Positions 17,045-24,847 of a stretch of DNA of 64,000 nucleotides are shown in pieces; position 1 is the stretch's first letter; every line of letters begins with the position of its first letter. Source of the DNA: Maribacter algicola (GTDB taxonomy: Bacteria > Bacteroidota > Bacteroidia > Flavobacteriales > Flavobacteriaceae). The notes below the pieces were generated by a model. It was not told the DNA's origin, did not search any database, and saw nothing but the letters and a program-made list of their open reading frames with translations. The stretch is taken from contig NZ_QUSX01000001.1 in assembly GCF_003933245.1 (NCBI RefSeq), forward strand, positions 124,001 to 188,000. Direction: 5' to 3'. Made by a program: the position numbers and the translations under genes.

Positions 17045-19351
17045 TTACTTAAATTTGAAGGTCAACCTACCCCCTTTGACAATACTGGAATGTTCAATTG
17101 CCATAGTGTCCAATATTTTTCCGTTAAAAGCTACTTGCTCCAACTGCTTGTGGTCTATACCGTTATTAATGGTTTCAATCACAAATTTATCACCAGGAAA
17201 ATAGTCAGGATGAAGGGTTATTGAAATCTTGTCAAATAGTGGGCTTCCAAGGTCATAAACAGGGTCTGAATCAGTTCCACCGTTCATTTGAAACAGACCC
17301 ATTTTTAGCAACACGGACAATGCCCCCATCAGTCCTTGGTCCTCATCGCCATTATATCCAGTGCTTGGGTCTAGTCCGCTAAAGACCTTATCAATGATTT
17401 CCCGAGACCAATATTGTGTAAGATCGGGCCTGCCGAGATGATTAAAAACAAAAGCTGTGTTTATAGAGGGTTGGTTCCCATAATTTATAGGAATACGACT
17501 ATATTCAGGATGCATTTCTACCTCGTGGGAGGTTCCGGAAGTAAAACCTTGTTTTTCCGAGGCCTTAAACTGTCCATTCAACTTCTCAACGGCCTTTTCC
17601 TTCCCTCCCATTAACTGCGCCAGACCAAGAATATCATGGGGGACAAACCAAGTGGCTTGAGAACCATTACTCTCATTGAAACCATTTTCATAAAGATAGG
17701 GATCAAAATCACTTTTCCATTGGCCATCAACATTTTTGGGCCGCATCCAGCTCGATTCTGCGTCAAATACATTTTTATAGTTTTGGGAACGATTCATAAA
17801 AATTTTGTAATCCTCTTCCCTTTGCAGCTTTTTGGCAAATTGAGCAAGGGTCCAGTCTTGATAAGCATATTCCAAGGTAAGGCTAGCTCCATCTTGATGC
17901 CCTCCAAATTTTCCTTCTGGAATGGGATACGGCACATATCCTTTCTCCAAATAATATCCAAGCCCGCCTCCAAGGGAGGTATTATGCTCATAGCCAGCCT
18001 TTTCCATAATACCTCCGGGCATATGGTTCTTCCTGAGCGCTTCATAAATGGAATCCAAATTATTCTTTACAATGTTCTTTTGCACCGCACTTACTATAAA
18101 AGGGGTTGTTGATGCACCAGTCATCACATAGGTGTAATTGCCACCGGAGGGTCCGCGCGGAATCAAACCTCCATCTTTATAGTATTGCATCAATGAGTTT
18201 ACGAACTCCTCCGTGATATCTGGATATGCCAGGCCCCATAGGGTGTTCAAAGTCCATTGTGCGCCCCAGAATGAGTCTGAGTTATAATGATTGAACATGG
18301 GCATACCCTTAGCATCCAGTGGCAATTGTGCTACCCTAAAAGTGTCTCCTGTACTATCCGGGTAGGCCCCATTGACATCACTGATGACTCTTCTGCCCTG
18401 TAAGGCATGCCACAAGTCCGTATAAAACCGTTTTTGCTGCTTTTCCGTGCCACCTTCAACCTTGATTCTCCCCAACATATTGTTCCATTCATTCTTGGAT
18501 TCCTCTACTACCCTATTAAAATCCCAATGATCCAATTCTGCAATCATATTGTTTTTGGCATTTTCAATAGAGGTATACGAAAGGCCCACCTTCATCAATA
18601 CATTTTTTTGTTCGTCGTCCGTGAATACCACATAATTTCCTGTAATCGTATCTTTCTGAATCGATTCTATTTTGGTGCTCAAACTAATATGGTAAAATAA
18701 CTTAAATGGTTTTGGTCTGCGGTGGGTAGGTGCCATTTCCAATTGCCCCGTCAAAGTATGATCATTAATTTGGTTTAGTTCACCATTTCTGTTTTCACAG
18801 GGACCTAACGGAGTGTTTAAGTTAAACAAAACGGCCGGTCTTGATTCCTTTGGAAAGGTGTAGTTATGCAAACCTACCCTTTTCGTACTTGTCAGTTCCG
18901 CGTGAATCCCATAACGTTCCAAATGCACCTTGTGAAATCCCGGGGAGACTTTTTCATTTTCATGTGAAAAGGGGGAATAAAAATCCTTGAATATTTCATT
19001 TCCTCTTTCTTCTTTTAAGTTAATGGGCATCACGGACAAACCAGACAACTGCCACCCATGAATATGACTAAAACCTTTTATGGTATCCGTTTTATAGCGG
19101 TATCCACTTCCCCATGCACCATCAATTTGTGTATCTGGACTAAGATTGACCATACCAAAGGGACGGCAGGCTGAAGAAAACAAAAACCACCGACTATTTT
19201 CTGTATCTAACTGAGGAAAAACTAAGTCTATTGGATTTTTAGTCGGGGTATTGGAATCACTAAGCTGTTTATTTTCTTTACAAGCGGAAAACAAGACCAT
19301 TGTGGCAACACATGTAATGGCAAAAAATGTATTTGAAAAAAGTTCTTTCAT
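17045..19351 (-). CDS. GH92 family alpha-mannosidase, lipoprotein
   Basis: GH92 enzymes are calcium-dependent exo-alpha-mannosidases (mainly alpha-1,2, also 1,3, 1,4 and 1,6). The signal peptide ends in lipobox LFSAC (Cys24), so the enzyme is probably surface- or periplasm-anchored. The catalytic-acid region is visible as FNESNGSQATWFVPHD (558-573), followed by INYGNQPS (622-629) and YNGDEDQGLMGA (666-677), which replaces the more common GDEDNGQTSAW motif and marks a distinct subgroup. Length (768) is usual. It is the third gene after susC and susD, separated from susD by a hairpin. Co-location with inositol genes suggests mannose removal from a mannosyl-inositol compound, although N-glycans are the best-known substrates of the family. 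Confidence 0.9.
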   Translation of the reverse strand: MKELFSNTFFAITCVATMVLFSACKENKQLSDSNTPTKNPIDLVFPQLDTENSRWFLFSSACRPFGMVNLSPDTQIDGAWGSGYRYKTDTIKGFSHIHGWQLSGLSVMPINLKEERGNEIFKDFYSPFSHENEKVSPGFHKVHLERYGIHAELTSTKRVGLHNYTFPKESRPAVLFNLNTPLGPCENRNGELNQINDHTLTGQLEMAPTHRRPKPFKLFYHISLSTKIESIQKDTITGNYVVFTDDEQKNVLMKVGLSYTSIENAKNNMIAELDHWDFNRVVEESKNEWNNMLGRIKVEGGTEKQQKRFYTDLWHALQGRRVISDVNGAYPDSTGDTFRVAQLPLDAKGMPMFNHYNSDSFWGAQWTLNTLWGLAYPDITEEFVNSLMQYYKDGGLIPRGPSGGNYTYVMTGASTTPFIVSAVQKNIVKNNLDSIYEALRKNHMPGGIMEKAGYEHNTSLGGGLGYYLEKGYVPYPIPEGKFGGHQDGASLTLEYAYQDWTLAQFAKKLQREEDYKIFMNRSQNYKNVFDAESSWMRPKNVDGQWKSDFDPYLYENGFNESNGSQATWFVPHDILGLAQLMGGKEKAVEKLNGQFKASEKQGFTSGTSHEVEMHPEYSRIPINYGNQPSINTAFVFNHLGRPDLTQYWSREIIDKVFSGLDPSTGYNGDEDQGLMGALSVLLKMGLFQMNGGTDSDPVYDLGSPLFDKISITLHPDYFPGDKFVIETINNGIDHKQLEQVAFNGKILDTMAIEHSSIVKGGRLTFKFK

Positions 19352-19429
19352 TGAAAATTATGTAAGGAATCTATTTAAAAAAAGTCTTCATTGGACCATG
19401 GCCACAGGCTTTACCATGTTTTTGAAATG

Positions 19430-19462
19430 AATAAAGACAGGCATTATTTACCTGTCTTTATT
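19430..19462 (-). terminator. strong hairpin between susD and GH92
   Basis: A 12-bp perfect stem (AATAAAGACAGG with CCTGTCTTTATT) and a 9-base loop lie 27 bp after the susD stop and 78 bp before the GH92 start. The descending arm ends in CTTTATT, giving only a weak T-tract. It may partly terminate or stabilise the susCD transcript and thereby lower GH92 expression. Confidence 0.65.
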
Positions 19463-19489
19463 AGGAACTAACTCAAACTTACAATTAAT

Positions 19490-21244
19490 CTAATATCCTT
19501 GGTTCTGTTCTAAGAAACCATCTATTCCAGACGCTGCATCTACAGCGCTTTGCGGAATGGGGAACAGTCTTTTGTTTGGATCAGAATCCGTTTTTTCGAC
19601 CCAAGTACTCTCATAGGTACCAAAACGAATTTGATCAGTTCTTCTAAAGCCTTCCCAATAGAGTTCAAACCCACGTTCCCTGAACATGATATCCAAATCT
19701 ATGGACGCTAGTGGTGGTGGTGTTTGTTCCGGTCTTGCCGTTCTTCCGGCCCTTACAAAGTTAACATCGGCCAGGGCACCAGCGTTGTCGCCATTGCGCA
19801 GTTTAGCCTCAGCCCGCATAAGGTAAATTTCGGCCAAGCGCATCAAGACCATATCAACACTGCTGAAATTATTGGCATTGGGTGAAGTACGGCTAAATTG
19901 GTATTTGGCGCAGCGGTAACCTGTATTGTGAAAAGATCCTTCGTTGGTGAAGTCAATTTCCAAGGTATGGTCTACATAGGCCACATCCCTATCAGGTCCA
20001 TTGCCCTTACGTTGTTGCACGGGATAAATCCGTACGCCTCCGGTTTCACAGGTCAAAAATTGCCCATCGTCTCCCTTTCTAGGTCCCCATGGTATGCCGC
20101 GGATAATGCCCCTGTCCATTTCGAATTCCAAAGGTTCAACACAGAAATAACTATTTTCGGTTTCTGTAGCAAGCACTTTTTCCCGCCCTTCAAAATCCAA
20201 CAATTGAGCTTCCGGAATAATCGTATTCATTTGGTAGAACCGTGCATCTACCTCTGCTGGATCTGCATCGTAAGCATCTATCCACGTCTGTATAAAATCC
20301 GAGGCAAAGGCAGGACCATCCGTACCATCCGCACTAGGAAACTCCGGTCTTCCAAACATTGAACCTGCAATGGACCAATAGGCCCACCTATTATGCTCCA
20401 ACCGAAGCACCCCTCTTTGATCAATGTTAAAAATAGCTTCTGGATTCGTGTTATTGTCGTCATTGAAGAGGTCAAAATATTCTGGGGAAAGGCTAAAATT
20501 CCCAGAGTTGATGATATTATCCGTGTATTGTATCACAGCATTCATGTCCTCTTGGGTAAAATTGGGCGAGCCATAGGGATCTCTATACACGGCAGCATTT
20601 AAGTGCAACCTTGCCAAAAAGCCCCATACAGCGGACTGGGTTATACGCCCAGGGCCCCTGTTTGTGTTGATTACCTCTACCACAGAGAGCAATTCACTTT
20701 GGATATAGTCAACAGCATCTTGCCCACGTAATACTTCAGAAAGTTCATCTGAGGATTCCTTTTTTAGAACAAGGCCCCAACCATCCAACATTAACATGTT
20801 CCAATAAGCCCGTAACGCAACCATTTCGTGCAATGCCTCCATTGCCTCCGTGTTGCCTTCCTCCGCCAAGGGCCTTAGCACCTCAATGGCGGACAAGGTT
20901 CTTGAGATTGCGGTGGTCAGCTGGTTCCATCCATCCCGTATCAAATCGTTACTGGGGGTAAAGTTGTGGGAATGGGTAGCCAAATATTTGCCGCCATCGA
21001 ACCAATCCGTTCCTCCCCTAAAGGGCAGAATCGCCTCATCTGAAGAAACCAACAAAAGACCATATAAATTGGTGTGGCGCCATACCCACGACATGTAGCC
21101 ATAAGCGGGTGCAATAGAGCCGCTAATGACATCGGCTTGTTCGCCAAATTCGGCCTCGTCAATCCTTTCCTCGACCAAATCGGTACAGCTCCATACCAAT
21201 AAGGCCATCATAAGCACTGTAATTGTTAGAAATCTATTTTTCAT
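19490..21244 (-). CDS. SusD/RagB-like outer-membrane glycan-binding lipoprotein
   Basis: SusD-like proteins bind the glycan at the cell surface and cap the SusC transporter. I chose the ATG at 21244, which begins MKNRFLTITVLMMALLVWSC with the lipobox cysteine at residue 20; a TTG eight codons earlier is open but would add a polar leader. C-terminal SusD features are clear: YLMRAEAKLRNGDNAGALADVNFVR-type helices and FRERGFELYWEGFRRTDQIRFG, then the closing LFPIPQSAVDA segment. Length (584 residues) is typical. It follows susC by about 200 bp. Substrate is inferred from co-regulated neighbours. Confidence 0.92.
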   Translation of the reverse strand: MKNRFLTITVLMMALLVWSCTDLVEERIDEAEFGEQADVISGSIAPAYGYMSWVWRHTNLYGLLLVSSDEAILPFRGGTDWFDGGKYLATHSHNFTPSNDLIRDGWNQLTTAISRTLSAIEVLRPLAEEGNTEAMEALHEMVALRAYWNMLMLDGWGLVLKKESSDELSEVLRGQDAVDYIQSELLSVVEVINTNRGPGRITQSAVWGFLARLHLNAAVYRDPYGSPNFTQEDMNAVIQYTDNIINSGNFSLSPEYFDLFNDDNNTNPEAIFNIDQRGVLRLEHNRWAYWSIAGSMFGRPEFPSADGTDGPAFASDFIQTWIDAYDADPAEVDARFYQMNTIIPEAQLLDFEGREKVLATETENSYFCVEPLEFEMDRGIIRGIPWGPRKGDDGQFLTCETGGVRIYPVQQRKGNGPDRDVAYVDHTLEIDFTNEGSFHNTGYRCAKYQFSRTSPNANNFSSVDMVLMRLAEIYLMRAEAKLRNGDNAGALADVNFVRAGRTARPEQTPPPLASIDLDIMFRERGFELYWEGFRRTDQIRFGTYESTWVEKTDSDPNKRLFPIPQSAVDAASGIDGFLEQNQGY

Positions 21245-21389
21245 GTGTTTATATTTATTGTTTTTCAATGGTCACAAGGAACACCCTAAATTACTATTGT
21301 TCTGTGTGTGAATGTTATTTTAACGGGTGTTTCATCTGTTAATATTCAATGTTTTATGATTGGTAAGCTGTAATTACGGCCGTTTACAT

Positions 21390-21405
21390 CCATTGGTTCC
21401 AATGG
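21390..21405 (-). other. palindromic hairpin between susC and susD
   Basis: CCATTGG and CCAATGG flank a 2-base loop, 38 bp beyond the susC stop. No T-run follows on the minus strand, so it is more likely an RNA-processing or stability element that sets susC to susD ratios than a terminator. A longer pair (AACACCC near 21280, GGGTGTT near 21327) lies nearer susD. Confidence 0.4.
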
Positions 21406-21443
21406 GTTGGATAACGCGCAATCCATACTCACATATATTTTTT

Positions 21444-24416
21444 TTAAAACGACACATTTAATCCGATCAAAAGTGTTCTTGGCGCAGGATAAGTATACCT
21501 ATCGATACCAAATGTCTGTATACCATCTATGGTATTTCCGGTATTGATCTCAGGGTCAAACCCTGAATAATCCGTGATCACGAATAAATTCTGACCGGTT
21601 ACGGTGAACCTTAAGGTATTCACCAAATCGCCCAAACCAATTTCCGAAGGACGCAAGGTATAACCCAAAGTAGCATTGTTGAGCCTGAGGAAACTACCAT
21701 TTTCAAGATACCTTGTAGAGACCTCATTGGAATTGCTAAGGCTCTCCGAAGGGAACTCGGCCGCAAAAGGGGTCGTGTTCAAATTTCTACTAAGCTGTCC
21801 TTTGTTGAACAAAGACATGGCGGTGTGATTGTAAATCTTGTTGCCAGATACCCCATTAAAATTAAGCCCTAAATCAAAGTTCTTATAGTTCATTTTAAGG
21901 TAAAAGGCATAGATAAGGTCTGGAAGCGCACTGCCCGCCACAATCCTGTCGTTATCCAAGGATTGTCCATCTGGCACTACATCCCTAAATTGGTTGAGGC
22001 CATCATCACCGATACCGATAAATTCCTTCATATAAAAGGCACCTATGGGTTCATCGTTGATATAACCATTAATGGTGGCACCCGTTTGGCCTGCACCTTG
22101 GGCAGCACCCGAAGTCAAAACGGCAAAAGGTGAGTTTACGACCTTATTGTCCGTGTAGCTAATGTTACCTCCAATGTTATAGGTAAAATCAGAGCTAAAG
22201 TCACCTCTATAATCCAAGGCCAGCTCCAACCCATTGTTCTGTATTTCCAATTCCTCGATATTGGTCCATATTTTTTCCGTAGGCTGAATGGGGTCCACCC
22301 TATTGGCAAAAAGAACCACATCACTGGCCACTTTTGAAAAGTAATCCAAAGATCCCGTTATCCTATTTTGGAAAAGGGCAAAATCAAGACCCACATTGGT
22401 CTGGGTGGTCACCTCCCATTTTAAGCCGGGGAACGCCGTCCTTACGGGCACGGTACCAAAAGGGTAGTCATCCAAGGTGGTTTCCGTACCATTGATAGGA
22501 TAGGTGTCATTGTCTGCCTTTGAGTCTATAAAACTGGCCAAACTCACTTTACTTGGTATGCCATCTTGATTCCCAGTACGTCCCCAACTGGCCCTCAATT
22601 TTAAGGTATTGAACACCGTACTGTTCTCCATAAAACTCTCATTGGCAATATTCCAGCCCAAAGCGAAGGAAGGGAAGTAACCGTATTTATTGTCCGCACC
22701 AAAGCGTGAGGAACCGTCAGCCCTCATGGTGGCCGTCAATAAGTACTTATCCGCATACGTATAATTTACCCTACCAAAGAAAGACTGAATTTCATCTTTA
22801 TATGCAGTGCCCGTTTGACTGGTAGGGAAAATTTCCGTACTAATTTGGTCCTGATACCTTGGCTCAATGCCATTATTTGCAAAACCTTCCATCTCAAAAC
22901 GTTTTTGCTCATATAGAAATTCTTGGTATGAGTGCCCTGCCAATAGGGTAAGGCCATGATTCCCGGTATTCAACACATAAGTTAATGTGTTTTCTACCAA
23001 GGTATTGCTATTGACCGTTGTCCTGGTATCCAAGGTACCATTTTCAAAACCCTCCAACAATTGGTAAGGAAGAAATTGCACGTCCCTATTGGTGGAGATA
23101 TAATCTATTCCCAAGTTCGTTTTGTAGGTAAGCCCCTTAACAATTTCAAAAGAAGGCATAATATTCGCCAAAATCCTGTTACTATTGGCCTCATCCAAAT
23201 AGATACGGTTACGCTCCAAAGGATTCAATCTTTCAATAAAGAAAGTGGGTTCCCCATTGGTAAACGGTGGCAAGGTGGGATTCAACTGCAACATATCCAC
23301 TATATTACCTTCGGTATCCGGTCTTTCGTTCAAGGTACGGGAGGCCGTTAAATTGAAGTCTACGTTAAACTTTCCGTCCAAGGCCTTTTGGGTGAGGTTT
23401 ACCCTACCTGAGTAACGTTTAAGGGAACTGTTATTGAGCGTGCCCTGCTGGTCATCCAAACCTGTGGAGACAAAATAGGAAAACTTATCTGCCGTGCCAC
23501 CGCTCATGGAAAGGTTTATATTCTTGGAAATGCCCGTACGTGTAAGTTCATCTTGCCAGTCCGTATTGGCTCCTCCATCAAATAGCGTGCCTCCCACCGC
23601 GGGCACTTGATTCCTAAATTCACTAGCGGAAAACACGTTCATAGGATTGGCAATGGTTGCAAAGGCCGTAGAAACGTTCAGGTTCATTTCCGTTTTACCT
23701 GCCTTACCCTTTTTGGTTGTAATCACAATTACCCCATTGGCCGCCCTGGCTCCATAAATAGCCGTGGCCGATGCATCCTTTAGGACATCGATGGACTCAA
23801 TGTCCTGTGGATTAATGAAGTTCAATGGATTATTGGCCACCCCTGTATCTGAATTGTTGATGACAAAACCATCTATCACGAACAGTGGTGTTGTGCCAGA
23901 TCTCAAACTTCCAACACCCCTAATAATAATGTTTTGATTGGCTCCGGGCTCCCCACTTACATTGGTTACATTTACACCGGCCAATTTACCTTGAAGCAAT
24001 TGTCCCGGATTTGCAACAACCCCTTGATTGAAATTTTCGCTCTTAACGGAAGCAATGGATCCAGTAATATCCGATTTCTTTTGAACCCCATAACCAACGA
24101 CCACTACGTCCTCTAGTTGGGTGGCATCCTCTGTTAACTGAACGGATATACTAGTTTGTCCGTTCAAAGATACCTCAGTGGATCTATAACCAATATAGGA
24201 AATCTCCAATACTGCATCCAAGTCTTGAACGGTAATGGTAAAGTTACCATCAAAATCTGTTGTAGTGCCATTGGAAGTACCCATTTCCACGACATTAGCA
24301 CCTGGAAGAGGTATGTTTTGCTCATCAGTTACTTTACCCGTAACTGAACGCTGCGACCACGAAATCATGGTAACACCCAGCATCATCATTAATAAAAAAT
24401 ATTTCATTTTCATCAT
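21444..24416 (-). CDS. SusC/RagA-like TonB-linked outer-membrane transporter
   Basis: This 990-residue outer-membrane receptor has a signal peptide (to about residue 22, ISWSQ), a carboxypeptidase-regulatory-like domain (about 23-97, GKVTDEQNIPLPGANV...), the SusC signature DVVVVGYGVQKKSDITGSI just before the plug, a plug domain with the DASATAIYGARAANGVI motif, and a 22-strand barrel ending in VSF. It imports an oligosaccharide or glycoconjugate together with the SusD partner. A LacI-type operator 82 bp upstream matches the one before the iol operon, which links its expression to inositol catabolism. No anti-sigma or hybrid two-component system is adjacent. Confidence 0.94.
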   Translation of the reverse strand: MMKMKYFLLMMMLGVTMISWSQRSVTGKVTDEQNIPLPGANVVEMGTSNGTTTDFDGNFTITVQDLDAVLEISYIGYRSTEVSLNGQTSISVQLTEDATQLEDVVVVGYGVQKKSDITGSIASVKSENFNQGVVANPGQLLQGKLAGVNVTNVSGEPGANQNIIIRGVGSLRSGTTPLFVIDGFVINNSDTGVANNPLNFINPQDIESIDVLKDASATAIYGARAANGVIVITTKKGKAGKTEMNLNVSTAFATIANPMNVFSASEFRNQVPAVGGTLFDGGANTDWQDELTRTGISKNINLSMSGGTADKFSYFVSTGLDDQQGTLNNSSLKRYSGRVNLTQKALDGKFNVDFNLTASRTLNERPDTEGNIVDMLQLNPTLPPFTNGEPTFFIERLNPLERNRIYLDEANSNRILANIMPSFEIVKGLTYKTNLGIDYISTNRDVQFLPYQLLEGFENGTLDTRTTVNSNTLVENTLTYVLNTGNHGLTLLAGHSYQEFLYEQKRFEMEGFANNGIEPRYQDQISTEIFPTSQTGTAYKDEIQSFFGRVNYTYADKYLLTATMRADGSSRFGADNKYGYFPSFALGWNIANESFMENSTVFNTLKLRASWGRTGNQDGIPSKVSLASFIDSKADNDTYPINGTETTLDDYPFGTVPVRTAFPGLKWEVTTQTNVGLDFALFQNRITGSLDYFSKVASDVVLFANRVDPIQPTEKIWTNIEELEIQNNGLELALDYRGDFSSDFTYNIGGNISYTDNKVVNSPFAVLTSGAAQGAGQTGATINGYINDEPIGAFYMKEFIGIGDDGLNQFRDVVPDGQSLDNDRIVAGSALPDLIYAFYLKMNYKNFDLGLNFNGVSGNKIYNHTAMSLFNKGQLSRNLNTTPFAAEFPSESLSNSNEVSTRYLENGSFLRLNNATLGYTLRPSEIGLGDLVNTLRFTVTGQNLFVITDYSGFDPEINTGNTIDGIQTFGIDRYTYPAPRTLLIGLNVSF

Positions 24417-24498
24417 ATTTGGCTATTTAGGTTTATGAATTTGACAACCAAATAACAATAAAAATGCATTGTCCTGAAAATTTTAAATGCAAAATTGA

Positions 24499-24514
24499 AT
24501 GCAAAGGTTTGCAT
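24499..24514 (-). promoter_or_regulatory. LacI-type operator, site 3, upstream of susC
   Basis: On the minus strand this reads ATGCAAACCTTTGCAT, with a further matching base pair outside it (A...T). It lies 82 bp before the susC start. A second ATGCAAA half-site occurs 12 bp away on the plus strand (24487-24493), perhaps an auxiliary half-operator. Confidence 0.85.
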
Positions 24515-24714
24515 TGATTTACCTGTACGTAAGACTTTAATAACCTTCTTTTTATCCATTTGTTAAAACCTTTTCCAGACAGCAATTAATTTACTTTTAT
24601 TGCAGTACTCGTTCCAATTTTTAATCAAGTTTATTCAATTTTAAATGGTACTTGATTTAGAAAATACAAGGGAAATTTATCAAAAGTTTGAGGGACTTAA
24701 ACAAAAGCCTTGGA

Positions 24715-24730
24715 ATGCAAACCTTTGCAT
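24715..24730 (+). promoter_or_regulatory. LacI-type operator, site 4, upstream of phospholipase-phosphatase fusion
   Basis: ATGCAAACCTTTGCAT on the plus strand lies 117 bp before the start at 24848, in the CC orientation toward the gene. It is about 200 bp from site 3, so the divergent susC and fusion genes each have their own copy and looping between the two is possible. Confidence 0.85.
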
Positions 24731-24763
24731 TTTACAAGAATGAAAAATCCAACGGGCTAATCC

Positions 24764-24771
24764 TATATTTG
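24764..24771 (+). promoter_or_regulatory. -7 promoter element TATATTTG
   Basis: TATATTTG matches the Bacteroidota -7 consensus TAnnTTTG exactly and lies 76 bp before the fusion gene start. No good TTTG -33 element is visible about 20 bases upstream. The operator is centred about 41 bp before it, farther upstream than at the iol promoter, so the mode of control at this gene may differ. Confidence 0.5.
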
Positions 24772-24847
24772 TAGGTAGCGCAACGCATTTTGCATTCCTA
24801 AATTTGGCTGCATAAAATTCTAAACCAGACTAAATCGGTCAATAACC

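Noticed and set aside
17636..18112. 158-codon open frame on the plus strand inside GH92
   Set aside because: It lies wholly antisense to a well-supported GH92 gene, has no known motif, and its composition follows from the coding strand.
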